Assembly: GCA_002373995.1 (NCBI GenBank)
Contig: DFLB01000045.1
Span: 21,888-85,887 of the forward strand
Reading direction: 5' to 3'
DNA from: Bacteroidales bacterium UBA3630
GTDB lineage: Bacteria; Bacteroidota; Bacteroidia; Bacteroidales; P3
DNA: 64,000 nucleotides
Positions within the stretch are counted from its first letter, which is position 1, and each line of letters opens with the position of its first letter. The notes under the pieces are model-generated. The model was not told the origin of the DNA and ran no database searches. It saw only the letters and a program-made list of their open reading frames with translations. This document shows, piece by piece, positions 52,101 to 61,239 of the stretch. Both the position numbers and the translations under genes were made by a program.

Positions 52101-53675
52101 TCACTTGAGCGGACTGAGGGTGGTGCGCCTGTTGGCGGCGCGCCCCTCGGGGGTCTCGTTGTCGGCCACAGGGCGGCTCTCGCCATAGCCCCGATAAGTC
52201 AGCCGCGAAGGATCTATGCCGCAGAGTATCAGGTAGTCATACACCGCCTTGGCGCGGCGTTCGCTCAACAGCAGGTTGTCCTCGTCCGACCCCACGGCAT
52301 CCGTGTGCCCCCCCACTTCGAGGCGCAGCGTCGGGTGACGCCGCAAGGCCTCCGCCAATCGGTCAAGCTCGGCAAGCGAGGTCTCCACCAGCGTCGCGCT
52401 GCCGGTGTGGAAGAAGATGTTCTTCAGCGTCACCGTGTCGCCCAGCGTCAGCAGGTTCTCGGCCTGCCGCACAGGGTCTATAAACGTGATGCGCTCCGGT
52501 CGTGCCGGCGCCGGAAGCACAAAGGAGTACAAATCCTGCCTTCCATAGCCGCCGTAGCGGTCGCTGGCAAAGATGGCCGTCCTCCCGTCTGGCGCCACGA
52601 TGAGGCTCGCCTCGTCGCCCGGCGTGTTGATGGGGTAGCCAAGGTTCCTCGCCGCGCCCCACGTGCTGTCGTCCACCCGCTTGCTCACGTAGAGGTCCGC
52701 GCCTCCCATCCCCATGTGACCGTTGGACGAAAAATAGAGCGTCTGGTCGTCAAAGTGGATATAGGGCGAGGTCTCGTTGCCGGCAGTGTTGACCGTGGAA
52801 CCCAAGTTGCGCGGCTCGCTCCAGCGACCCTCCTCAAGGGTGCAGCACCAGATATCCGTGCCCCCATAGCCGCCGCGCCGGTTGGAGGCAAAGTAGAGCG
52901 TCCGCCCGTCGATCGAAAGCGACGGAAACGACTCCCAGTACGTGCTGTTGACCGGCGCACCCAGGTTGCGCGGGCGGCTCCAGCCCTTCGGGGTGCGCAC
53001 GCTGAGGTACAGGTCGCAGCCCGTGGGCTCGTTGTTCCGCCCGCAGGCCGTGAAGATAACCACGCGGCCGTCGTGCGACAACGTCTGCGCGCCCTCGTTG
53101 GCGTTGCTGTTCAGCGGCTCCGGCATTCGCTCGGCAGGACCCCAGTTGAGCTCCATCGTGTCGTAGAGCGAGATATAGAAATCCTCCTCCTGCGGCAGGT
53201 CGCGACGCGTCGTGGCGCGCCGCGGCGACCGCCGCGTGAAGACCAGCGTCCTGTAGTCGGCCGTCAGCGCTGGCATATACTCGTCGTCCTCCGTGTTCAC
53301 GTTGGGCCCCAGGTTGATAGGAACAAAGGGCACCGGATGCTCCACGGCCTTGCGGCGCCACTCGGCCGTGCGCATACCCTCGCGCGCCTCCTGCTGCCAG
53401 CGCGGGCTCGCCGGGTTGAGGTCCAAGCAGTGGCGATACTGCTCGCCGGCGGTGGCATACTGCTCCAAGGCCATATACTGGTTGCCCAGCAGCAGATAGG
53501 CCTCGGCATAGGTCGGATCCACATCCAACGCCTTGTTGAGCAACTTGATGGCCTCCTCATACTGCCCCACAATGCTCTTCTCCACAGCCTGCTCAAACAG
53601 CGGCTCGCTTTTCTTCGTCTGCCCCGCAACCGCTACCGGCAGCAGCAGCATGACGATGGCCAAGTATCTCCTCAT
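52101..53675 (-). CDS. OmpA-family protein with TPR and PD40 repeats (PorE-like)
   Basis: 524 residues from the ATG at 53675 (the signal peptide MRRYLAIVMLLLPVAVAG fits this start; 53693 is also open). TPR repeats (about residues 25-95, EEAIKLLNKALDVDPTYAEA), a PD40/WD40-like propeller (about 125-400, with repeated DGRTLYFASNRRGGYGGTD-type units), then an OmpA peptidoglycan-binding domain (FHTGSATLVETSLAELDRLA, GHTDAVGSDEDNLLLSERRA). The architecture resembles PorE, an OmpA-type T9SS component, but the regulatory-like domain that PorE carries between PD40 and OmpA is absent or very short. Link to T9SS is inferred from architecture and from adjacent T9SS cargo genes. Confidence 0.9.
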   Translation of the reverse strand: MRRYLAIVMLLLPVAVAGQTKKSEPLFEQAVEKSIVGQYEEAIKLLNKALDVDPTYAEAYLLLGNQYMALEQYATAGEQYRHCLDLNPASPRWQQEAREGMRTAEWRRKAVEHPVPFVPINLGPNVNTEDDEYMPALTADYRTLVFTRRSPRRATTRRDLPQEEDFYISLYDTMELNWGPAERMPEPLNSNANEGAQTLSHDGRVVIFTACGRNNEPTGCDLYLSVRTPKGWSRPRNLGAPVNSTYWESFPSLSIDGRTLYFASNRRGGYGGTDIWCCTLEEGRWSEPRNLGSTVNTAGNETSPYIHFDDQTLYFSSNGHMGMGGADLYVSKRVDDSTWGAARNLGYPINTPGDEASLIVAPDGRTAIFASDRYGGYGRQDLYSFVLPAPARPERITFIDPVRQAENLLTLGDTVTLKNIFFHTGSATLVETSLAELDRLAEALRRHPTLRLEVGGHTDAVGSDEDNLLLSERRAKAVYDYLILCGIDPSRLTYRGYGESRPVADNETPEGRAANRRTTLSPLK

Positions 53676-53738
53676 ATTGTCCCCGTTTCTCATTCCTGAT
53701 CATATACCCCTTCAAACCTCAGGGTTCTCTTCCGGCTG

Positions 53739-53746
53739 CAAAGATA
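53739..53746 (-). promoter_or_regulatory. Possible promoter -7 element of the OmpA-type gene
   Basis: TATCTTTG on the minus strand, 63 nt before the ATG; the -33 region is T-rich but not exact. Confidence 0.5.
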
Positions 53747-53768
53747 CACCTTTTCTCTAAATAAAAAA

Positions 53769-53820
53769 CCCTGTCGGGTATAATTTATGCGTTTTTAACA
53801 CAAAACCATACCCGGCAGGG
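53769..53820 (-). terminator. Terminator of the cohesin-like gene
   Basis: Minus strand CCCTGCCGGGTA, a 28-nt loop, then TACCCGACAGGG and TTTTTTATTT. Good stem (one G-U) and U tract, 26 nt after the stop codon at 53846. Confidence 0.8.
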
Positions 53821-53845
53821 CCCAATCTCGGCTCCCCCTTTCCCG

Positions 53846-56422
53846 CTATCGCACCACCACAATCCGGCGCGCAGGCTTGCTGCCGATCCTGATCAGGTAT
53901 GAGCCCGACGCAGGCACGTCGAACCGTAGCGGGGCATAGTCGTCGCGCTTGGTGGCAAGCATGCGGCCGTTGACATCGTAGAGCACGACCATGTCGCCGT
54001 TCGCTCCGTCAACCACAATCTGCCCCACGCTCGAATACACCTTCGCCGCCCTTGCATCCACACCGTCAATGCCTTGCTCTGTTATGTAGATTGTGTCGTG
54101 GATACGGACGGTGTCATACTGTGTCAGCCACAACGTATCGGTCTGGTAGACCACCGTTGTGTCGTGGATGGTGATGTAGGTCGTGTCATGCACCGCGTAG
54201 GGCACCAGCGTCGTGTCGTGGATGGTGATGTAGGTGGTGTCGTGCACCGCGTAGGGCACCACCGTTGTGTCGTGGATGGTGATGTAGGTGGTGTCGTGCA
54301 CCGCGTAGGGCACCAGTGTCGTGTCGCGGATGGTGATGTAGGTCGTGTCATGCACCGCGTAGGGCACCAGTGTCGTGTCGTGGATGGTGATGTAGGTCGT
54401 GTCATGCACCGCGTAAGGCACCAGTGTGGTGTCGTGAATGATGGTGGTGTCATGCACCGCGTAAGGCACCAGCGTCGTATCATGTATCTCTATCGTATCT
54501 ATCGCCACTATCGTATCTATCGTCACTATCGTGTCTCTCACCACCGTCGTGTCGTGCACCACCCGCGTGGCAAACCATCCTGTGCCCTGTATGCTGCTCA
54601 GCCTATCCACCCCGTCCGTGCACCCCGAGGTGACGTTGAGCAGCTCGATCTGGTAGCTGTCCACTGACAGGCTGTCCACGGCGTGCAGCCTCATCCGCGC
54701 CACCGCGCCGCTGTTGCCGCCAAAAGGCGTGTTCTGCATCGACAGCACCAGCACCCTCAGCGTCGAGTCGTTCAGCCGCGCACCGCTGACTATATGGCCG
54801 TCGGCGCGCTCCGTGAGGCTGATGTCCTGCGGCTCCAAGCTGAAGGCGCTGTGTGGATACCGCACGTCCATCTGCAACGCCGTGACGTCCGAGTAGTTGT
54901 CCAGCACTATGTCCACCTCCGGCGTGGCGGCCGCAGCATCGGGGTTGCCCTGCAGGTAGAGGGCGTTGGGCTCGTAGCGCTGCGCCGTGAGGTCTATGCG
55001 CTTCAGGTCGTTGCGCGGGTCGTTGGTGTAGAGCAGCATCTGGGCGCTGTGGGCACCCTCGCGGGTGCCGGTATACACTATGTGCAGCGTGTCGCGTCCG
55101 TTGTTGCTCACCGTCAGCGGCAGGTTGTCGCCTATCTGCCACCCCGCTTGCGTGAACACCGCCCGGTCTATCACTAACGGCGCATTGCCCGTGTTGCGCA
55201 CCGGCAATGTCGCCGCAGCCGTCTCCGTCACCGGCGTGTTGCCCAGGTCCACGCTCCCGTTGCAGCTGAGCGTCGGACTGTATATGCTCACCGTGCCGGT
55301 GTATACGCCCGACAGCACGTTCCGCCCCTCTTCGTCGCTCAATGCCGTGCCCGTCAGCCGCAGCGTGTGGCTCCCGTAGCCGTGCAGCCGCACCCCGAAC
55401 CGCGCCACCACGCCGTCGCTGCCGTGCATCGGCGTCGCCGTCAGGCTGGTCAGCAGCAGCGTCAGCGTGTCTCCCTGCATCCCCGCCGTGGCGCTGTAGC
55501 CCGGCGTGCGCGTGGCGTCCACTGCGAAGCTGCCTTCCACGTAGGTCAGCGCCTGCGGCAGCTTGATGGCCGTCTGCAGGCCCACGATGCTGTCCATATT
55601 GTTCATCCGCAGCTCCACGGTCACCGTGCTGTCGGTGTATCCGCTCACACTCAGCGGCCGCAGCTCGTTCACCGAGTAGGGGTCGGCAGCGATAGTGACT
55701 ACGCTGTCGCCCACCTTCGCGTTGCTGTGCAGGGTGGCGGTCATCGTCGTGGCGCCAGCCCGCACAGGGCTGTATCTGAGCGTCACCGTCTGCTGCCCTC
55801 CCGCCGCCAATGTCGTCGGCAGCGTGCAGCTCAGCGTCGTGTCGCTGAAGGAGGCTCCTCCCAGCGTCAGCGCCTCGTTGCCTATGTTCTTCACCGTCAG
55901 GCTGCGTGTGTAGCTGCTCCTTATCGGCACATGGCCGTAGTCCACCGCCGTCGGTGTCACCTGCAATTTCGGTGCCAGCACCGTGACCGTGCCGCTCGTG
56001 GCGCCGACCGTCAGCGAGCCCCCAGCAGCCGACGACAGCACGCTCTGCGTGGGCGTCAGCGTGATGTTGCCTGGCTCGCGACCCAGCACCACGCGGAAGG
56101 TGAGCAGCTCGCCGCTCGTGCCGACGTAGGGGGCCAGCGCCAGCGAGTAGCTGTATATGCGCAGCGTGTCGCGCAGCACCGTGGCCGTCAGCTGGTGCCC
56201 GTTGTTGCGGCTGCCGAGCACCGCGCTCCCCGCCACATACGTCAGGTTGCTTCCCAGCGGGATGAAGGTCTGCAGCGCCGTCACAGCGTCGCTGTTCGTC
56301 AGCGCCAGCCTCACCGTCACCGTATCCCCCGGATGCCCACTGCCCCCCGTCAAACTCAGCGTATTCTGCCCCTGCACCCCCAGTGCCGCGGCTATCATGA
56401 TTAGAAAAACTAATTTCTTCAT
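53846..56422 (-). CDS. T9SS-exported protein with cohesin-like domains and an HDTT repeat stalk
   Basis: 858 residues. Signal peptide (to VQGQ); three cohesin-like beta-sandwich domains, opening with GGSGHPGDTVTVRLALTNSD (about 26-145), a second near residue 265-385 (DSTVTVELRMNNMDSIVGLQ) and a third near 515-630 (VDIVLDNYSDVTALQMDVRY). Between them lie Ig-like domains of the HYDIN type (VDYGHVPIRSSYTRSLTVKN). Then a stalk of 18-residue repeats (HDTTLVPYAVHDTTYITI) and a T9SS-type sorting domain (VVLYDVNGRMLAT to RRIVVVR). Probably a surface scaffold; next to a dockerin-bearing protease. Cohesin assignment is from sequence pattern by eye. Confidence 0.8.
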   Translation of the reverse strand: MKKLVFLIMIAAALGVQGQNTLSLTGGSGHPGDTVTVRLALTNSDAVTALQTFIPLGSNLTYVAGSAVLGSRNNGHQLTATVLRDTLRIYSYSLALAPYVGTSGELLTFRVVLGREPGNITLTPTQSVLSSAAGGSLTVGATSGTVTVLAPKLQVTPTAVDYGHVPIRSSYTRSLTVKNIGNEALTLGGASFSDTTLSCTLPTTLAAGGQQTVTLRYSPVRAGATTMTATLHSNAKVGDSVVTIAADPYSVNELRPLSVSGYTDSTVTVELRMNNMDSIVGLQTAIKLPQALTYVEGSFAVDATRTPGYSATAGMQGDTLTLLLTSLTATPMHGSDGVVARFGVRLHGYGSHTLRLTGTALSDEEGRNVLSGVYTGTVSIYSPTLSCNGSVDLGNTPVTETAAATLPVRNTGNAPLVIDRAVFTQAGWQIGDNLPLTVSNNGRDTLHIVYTGTREGAHSAQMLLYTNDPRNDLKRIDLTAQRYEPNALYLQGNPDAAAATPEVDIVLDNYSDVTALQMDVRYPHSAFSLEPQDISLTERADGHIVSGARLNDSTLRVLVLSMQNTPFGGNSGAVARMRLHAVDSLSVDSYQIELLNVTSGCTDGVDRLSSIQGTGWFATRVVHDTTVVRDTIVTIDTIVAIDTIEIHDTTLVPYAVHDTTIIHDTTLVPYAVHDTTYITIHDTTLVPYAVHDTTYITIRDTTLVPYAVHDTTYITIHDTTVVPYAVHDTTYITIHDTTLVPYAVHDTTYITIHDTTVVYQTDTLWLTQYDTVRIHDTIYITEQGIDGVDARAAKVYSSVGQIVVDGANGDMVVLYDVNGRMLATKRDDYAPLRFDVPASGSYLIRIGSKPARRIVVVR
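54148..54484. repeat. 54-bp in-frame tandem repeat
   Basis: Five full units and two partial ones encode HDTT(L/V)VPYAVHDTTYITI. Units are nearly identical in DNA, so copy number could vary between strains without changing the frame. Confidence 0.93.
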
Positions 56423-56441
56423 ATCTGTTCTTTTATTTAAC

Positions 56442-56592
56442 GGCGAATTAAACGAATTATGCGAATTGCTGCCGCAGGTTAATTGCAGGCGAATTGCTCG
56501 AAGTTACACACACAAACATATCTGCGCAAGCATTCGAGTAATTCGCTAATAATCTCGAACTGCGTAGCTTCGCTAAATTCGTATAATTCGCC
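56442..56592. repeat. Near-palindromic element, copy 1
   Basis: GGCGAATTAAACGAATTATG at the left is matched by its inverse near the right (TAAATTCGTATAATTCGCC); an inner pair CGAATTGCTCGAA/TTCGAGTAATTCG continues the palindrome. It lies in a 162-bp direct-repeat unit (56453-56614 and 56615-56776). A 47-codon frame on the minus strand (56457-56600) is open. Confidence 0.85.
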
Positions 56593-56614
56593 GTTATCAT
56601 AAACCTTTATTTCA

Positions 56615-56754
56615 CGAATTATGCGAATTGCTGCCGCAGGTTAATTGCAGGCGAATTGCTCGAAGATACACACACAAACATATCTGCGCAAGCATTCGAG
56701 TAATTCGCTAATAATCTCGTACTGCGTAGCTTTGCTAAATTCGTATAATTCGCC
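56615..56754. repeat. Near-palindromic element, copy 2
   Basis: Second 162-bp unit, about 97% identical to the first, missing the outermost GGCGAATTAAA arm. The unit boundary falls inside the last codons of the protease gene: the GTG-AAA-TAA end is duplicated in the unit. The matching 47-codon frame (56619-56762) is also open here. These units fill the 56423-56768 gap. Confidence 0.85.
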
Positions 56755-56768
56755 GTTATCATAAACCT

Positions 56769-59700
56769 TTATTTCACGATGAGTTTGATGGTCTGTGCCT
56801 TCATGCCGTCGGCATAGAGCGTGGCAAAGTAGACCCCGCGCGGCAGCCCCTTGGCGTTCCACTCTAGGCCGTACCGCCCCGCCGTCGGCGTACTCACCTC
56901 GCGCCGCTCCACCGTCTTGCCCGTCAGGTCGGTGAACGTGACGACCACCTCGCGGTAGTTGCCCACCGTCAGCTCCAGACGCACCTTCTCGCTGAAGGGG
57001 TTGGGATAGGCCGTGGCAAACTGTGCCTGCACTGCGCCCAGGTCCACCAGCCCTTCCTGGTCGCCGTTCATGGCTATCACGTTGTTGCCCTGCGGGTCGC
57101 TCAGCGCCACGTTTTCCACGCTCCACGCTCCACTTTCCACCCGCAGCAGCGCCGTCTTGCCGTAGGGCACCGTCATGCCGCTCATGCTGTAGAAGACCAT
57201 CGTCAGCCGTCCGTCCTCTTCCACCGTGGCGCACTCGAAGCCCGCTAAGGCCTCCAGCACCTCCACGTCGCTCCGCGTGCAGCCGCCTAAGGTGAACTGC
57301 AGGCCGCTCAGCGGCACAGGCGTGTCGATGTATAGGGTGTCGTTCTCTATGGTGTAGATGGCCGTCTGCTGTTCGGCGAGGGCCTGTGTGCCGGGCCGCC
57401 CGTCGGGGTAGAGGATGATGTTGATGATGCTCACGATGTCGAGCACGTTAATCTGCCCGTCGCCGTTCACGTCGGCGGCCTCAAACAGGAAAGGCTGCGG
57501 GTTCTGCCCCGTGACGTAGTTGATGGTGGTGATGACGTCGGCCACGTCCACCTGGTAGCTGCCGTTGGCGTCGCCCGGAATGGTGCTGTGCGGCACGCAG
57601 CTGACGGTCTTCGAGGGGCTGTTCTCCGTCAGCGAGGTGCTGAGAATCTTGTAGTAATAGTAGTATCGCTCACCCGGCACCACGTCGAAGTCGGTGTACA
57701 TCGTGTCCTGCACCAGCGTCTGGTTCAGGCGAAGGGTGTCGACGGGCATCCAGACGGTGTCGTAGACATAACCCGTGCCGCTCACGTAGTGTCGATTTGT
57801 CAGCACGCTGTCGTACTGGTAGCGATAGATATTGAAGCCGAGGAAGTCAGCGTAGTTCACCTCCTGATCGTTCCACTCGAGGTCCACCTTACCGATACCC
57901 GGCGTGGCCTGGAAGCCGGCGCTCATAGAGCCGCTGCTGGCCACCTGCACCTCGAAGCGTTGGCTCTCCACAGGAATCTCAAAATGCTCGTTGTCCTGTG
58001 CACCGCTGACGTAGATGCGGTTCACGCCGTCGATGGCGTCGCGACCCGTCAGGGTGAGGTAAGCGGTATAGACGGTCGAGTCGGCACTCCACGAGGCGTT
58101 CCTGTTGATGGGGGTCTGCGTATAGGGCGGACGCACACCCATTGCAAGGATGGGCGTGATGTTGGTATCCATCGCGCGGTTGAAGTACACCTTGAACTCA
58201 TGCGTCCCTACACCGAGGTATTCCACGCTGTCAGGTTCGTCCTGCGGATCGAAGCCGTTAACCTCAACTTTCCATACCATACCGTGGGCTTCCTTGAACG
58301 GACGCATAGCACGTTTGCTGAAGTCAAGTTTACTGAAATATTGAGCACCGGGAGTCTCGAAATCGTATACTGAACGACGTATCACATCCTCACGCGTAGA
58401 GCCATAGTAGTTTGTGTCTGGAGTGATAATCTGAACCGTGCTGGCATTACTACTAAAAGTCAATCCTATATTTGAACAAATGTTGTTGCAGAAATATGGA
58501 CCATGGGTATAGAAATCTCCAAAGAAAAAATCTCCTTCTGGTCTATTCAAATCAAAGATTCCCCTGTCCTGACGAGAATTAGTGTTGAAAATAACATTGT
58601 TAAATTTAAAGTTTTTTATGCCTTTCGTTGTAAACTGTACATAACTATCAAGTTCAATTTGAGTTATGTTGGTCCTATAGCAGGCTGCAGGAGCCATGAG
58701 TTTATGGAAAATATTATCTCCTGATCGATTTGTAATAATACAATTATCCACTATAGTACTTTGGGTTGAGTTGGCTGACTCGATCATATAATAATGTCGG
58801 CTTTGGTATTCAAATCGGCAATATTCAAATCGGCTGTCTTGAGTTACTATCTGCTTCCAGTTAATGCCCAAGTTAGTTTTAGTAAAAGTGATCATACTGT
58901 CGGGTTTACCAATAGCCATAATAGTAGCGTTGATGGAGCAGCCATCTTTTATCTTCACCGTGGTGCCGGGTTTGATGAAGAGGGTGTCGCCACTGGGCAA
59001 TGCTACATTGTTGGTGACAATATAATGCACGTTGGGATAGAGTGTGTAGTTGCCCTGTATCATGCCGTGCAGCTTCACTCCGTTGGTGACCTGCAGGGTG
59101 AAGTCATGCCGCATAGTGTCTTGCGCGTCGGTGGTGGCGGCGCAGAGGGTGAGCTTGATGCGGCGGCCGTCAACGACAGTGGGAGCGATGCGGATGTCGA
59201 TGGGATTCTGGCTCTTGCTGTGGGCATAGCTCGAAAGAGGCCAGACGAAAGGCACCTTGTCGCTGATCATCTCGATGGTGTTGGTGTCCTCGAACTCCTG
59301 GAATTCAAGCCAGATGTAGATGCTGTCGCAAGGGCCCCACACGGTGCGGATGGTTGGATAGAGCTGCACGCGCTCGCCGGCATCAGCATACATACTACTG
59401 TCGCCATAGGCAGTGTCGTTCACCTCGATGCTGACGCATTGCAGACTGGCCGGGGCAATGCTGTCGGCATTGTATACGGCCCAAAAATCAACGGGGTAGA
59501 ACTCTGTGTTGTAGTTGATCAGGTCGCCCCACATCACCTCCCACGTGGGATAGCTGCGACGCTGCAGCAGGCTGGCGATACCTCCGGCCACTAACGGCGT
59601 GGCCATGCTGGTGCCGTTGTATTGGCGGTAGCCGCCATTGGGCACGGTGCTCATAATGCCTGCGCCTGGGGCCGAAAGCTCATAGTTGTAGAGCTGGTTT

Positions 59701-61142
59701 TCGGCCGCGAAGCTGGAGGAGAGGGGACCGCCATCGTTGTCGATGTTGCTGAAAGAGGTCAGCATACCGTTGCCGTCAGGGTCAGAACTCTGTCCCGTGG
59801 CCTGCACGCCAAGCACAAAACTAAATGCGCCGGGGAACATCGGGACGCAGGGGTCTTCTTTGCATATTTGACGCTGTATGTGGTAGTGGTCGTTGCCGGC
59901 GGCAGCCACAATGACAGCGGTCTGGTAGGCCACGGCGAGGGCTTGCTCCATAGCGATGCTGTGGGCTGTCGAGCCGAGGCTCATGCTGATGACGTCGGCG
60001 CCGTTCTGGGCGGCATAGTTGATGCCGCGGACGATGGTGGCCATGTCTCCTGTGCCGTCGCTCTGCATCACGCTGACGGGCATAATGAGGGCGTCGGGGC
60101 AGGCGCCGGCGATGCCGATACCGTTACCTGTCACCGCGCCGGCGATGCCGGCGCAGTGGGTGCCGTGGCTGTTGAAGTCGTGCATCTCGCCGGTCTGGTT
60201 CACGAAGTCCCAGCCGTGCACGTCGTCGGCGAAGCCGTTGCCGTCGTCATCCTGGCCCGCGGCGCCACCTTGCTCAGCGCTGTTGGTCCAGATATTGGCG
60301 CTGAGGTCGGGGTGGTCAATGTCCACACCCGTGTCGATGATGGCGATGATGGGGCGCCACGTGCTGTCACGCTTCGGCGCCGTCAGCAGGCTGTCGATGC
60401 CGCAGGCCGGGATGCCCCACTGCATCGAGTACATCGGGTCGTTCAAAGCAGCCCCACCACTCTTGATGCTCCTACGCGCTCCGCGCGAGTAATCTGGTAA
60501 ATCTTGTAAATTATTGCTGGCGCAATACGTCGCGTCGGCTACACTCAAAGCACAATCAGAATAAAAAGAACACTCAGAATATTCTTTTCCATTCTTTTCA
60601 TTCTGATTGAGATTGGTCTCAAGAGCGAAGCAGAGGTAGTTCGGCTCGGCGTATTCCACCTCGTCCAGCGCCGCGAGGCGCTCGATGAGCTCGTATTCGT
60701 TGTGTGCACTCTCGCTTGCGAGCGTGATAAGATACAGCTGCGAGAGGTCGTGGTCCGTCACCTCGCCGCCGCCATAGCTGCCGCTGCGACGCCGCTCGCG
60801 TGGCATCACGAACGTGGGGCACAGCTGCTCCACGCTCGCCACCTCAAAGCTGTCCAATACCGCCTGAATAGCCGCGCACGGCACCCGCCCACTATTAGTC
60901 ATTGCACCGTCTTGACTCTTTGACTCTTCGCCTTTTAGACTCTTCGCCCCCTTCACCTCTATGGTGTACTGGCTGTAGTCCTGCAGCTTCACGATGGCCT
61001 GCAGGGGCCGGGCGGCACGATGCTGCCACCGCTCGAGGTGCACCACCTCATCCTCGTTGTTGACGGCCGCGTCAAACGGCATCTGCGCCGCGCTCGTCAG
61101 GGCGAGCAGCAGCGCGGTGGCGATTAGTATTATTCTCTTCAT
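56769..61142 (-). CDS. Subtilisin-like (S8) protease with dockerin and T9SS sorting domain
   Basis: 1457 residues. Signal peptide (to TSAAQ), a prodomain (about 40-170, ending EVEYAEPNYL), then the S8 catalytic triad: Asp270 in IIAIIDTGVDIDHPDL, His326 in NSHGTHCAGIAGA, oxyanion Asn417 in AAAGN, Ser512 in NGTSMATPLVAGG. A long beta-rich middle follows, then a dockerin type I-like pair (GDANGSYQVDVADVITTINY and ADVNGDGQINVLDIVSIINI), and a type A T9SS sorting domain (AYPNPFSEKVRLEL to LIVK). Two stretches look inserted: KGAKSLKGEESKSQDGAMTN in the prodomain (DNA about 60893-60955, TCTTTGACTCTTCG-type repeats) and about residues 177-228 between prodomain and catalytic domain. Surface-exposed protease, perhaps docked on the cohesin-like neighbour. 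Confidence 0.93.
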   Translation of the reverse strand: MKRIILIATALLLALTSAAQMPFDAAVNNEDEVVHLERWQHRAARPLQAIVKLQDYSQYTIEVKGAKSLKGEESKSQDGAMTNSGRVPCAAIQAVLDSFEVASVEQLCPTFVMPRERRRSGSYGGGEVTDHDLSQLYLITLASESAHNEYELIERLAALDEVEYAEPNYLCFALETNLNQNEKNGKEYSECSFYSDCALSVADATYCASNNLQDLPDYSRGARRSIKSGGAALNDPMYSMQWGIPACGIDSLLTAPKRDSTWRPIIAIIDTGVDIDHPDLSANIWTNSAEQGGAAGQDDDGNGFADDVHGWDFVNQTGEMHDFNSHGTHCAGIAGAVTGNGIGIAGACPDALIMPVSVMQSDGTGDMATIVRGINYAAQNGADVISMSLGSTAHSIAMEQALAVAYQTAVIVAAAGNDHYHIQRQICKEDPCVPMFPGAFSFVLGVQATGQSSDPDGNGMLTSFSNIDNDGGPLSSSFAAENQLYNYELSAPGAGIMSTVPNGGYRQYNGTSMATPLVAGGIASLLQRRSYPTWEVMWGDLINYNTEFYPVDFWAVYNADSIAPASLQCVSIEVNDTAYGDSSMYADAGERVQLYPTIRTVWGPCDSIYIWLEFQEFEDTNTIEMISDKVPFVWPLSSYAHSKSQNPIDIRIAPTVVDGRRIKLTLCAATTDAQDTMRHDFTLQVTNGVKLHGMIQGNYTLYPNVHYIVTNNVALPSGDTLFIKPGTTVKIKDGCSINATIMAIGKPDSMITFTKTNLGINWKQIVTQDSRFEYCRFEYQSRHYYMIESANSTQSTIVDNCIITNRSGDNIFHKLMAPAACYRTNITQIELDSYVQFTTKGIKNFKFNNVIFNTNSRQDRGIFDLNRPEGDFFFGDFYTHGPYFCNNICSNIGLTFSSNASTVQIITPDTNYYGSTREDVIRRSVYDFETPGAQYFSKLDFSKRAMRPFKEAHGMVWKVEVNGFDPQDEPDSVEYLGVGTHEFKVYFNRAMDTNITPILAMGVRPPYTQTPINRNASWSADSTVYTAYLTLTGRDAIDGVNRIYVSGAQDNEHFEIPVESQRFEVQVASSGSMSAGFQATPGIGKVDLEWNDQEVNYADFLGFNIYRYQYDSVLTNRHYVSGTGYVYDTVWMPVDTLRLNQTLVQDTMYTDFDVVPGERYYYYYKILSTSLTENSPSKTVSCVPHSTIPGDANGSYQVDVADVITTINYVTGQNPQPFLFEAADVNGDGQINVLDIVSIINIILYPDGRPGTQALAEQQTAIYTIENDTLYIDTPVPLSGLQFTLGGCTRSDVEVLEALAGFECATVEEDGRLTMVFYSMSGMTVPYGKTALLRVESGAWSVENVALSDPQGNNVIAMNGDQEGLVDLGAVQAQFATAYPNPFSEKVRLELTVGNYREVVVTFTDLTGKTVERREVSTPTAGRYGLEWNAKGLPRGVYFATLYADGMKAQTIKLIVK

Positions 61143-61173
61143 AATTATGTGTGTTTTGTGATTGTCTGATAAT

Positions 61174-61209
61174 CCAATACCCTTCCCTGTCGCCAGGGGA
61201 GGGTATTGG
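61174..61209. terminator. 16-bp hairpin between ackA and the subtilase gene
   Basis: CCAATACCCTTCCCTG, loop TCGC, CAGGGGAGGGTATTGG (one G-U). Lies 31 nt after the ackA stop on the minus strand. No T run, but strong. Confidence 0.7.
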
Positions 61210-61239
61210 TTTTGCGGTACTGACCGCCGTGCGCGAGGA

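Noticed and set aside
54148..54484. Regular 54-bp repeats that could suggest a CRISPR array
   Set aside because: There are no spacers, the units are directly adjacent and in frame, and they encode a repeated peptide.
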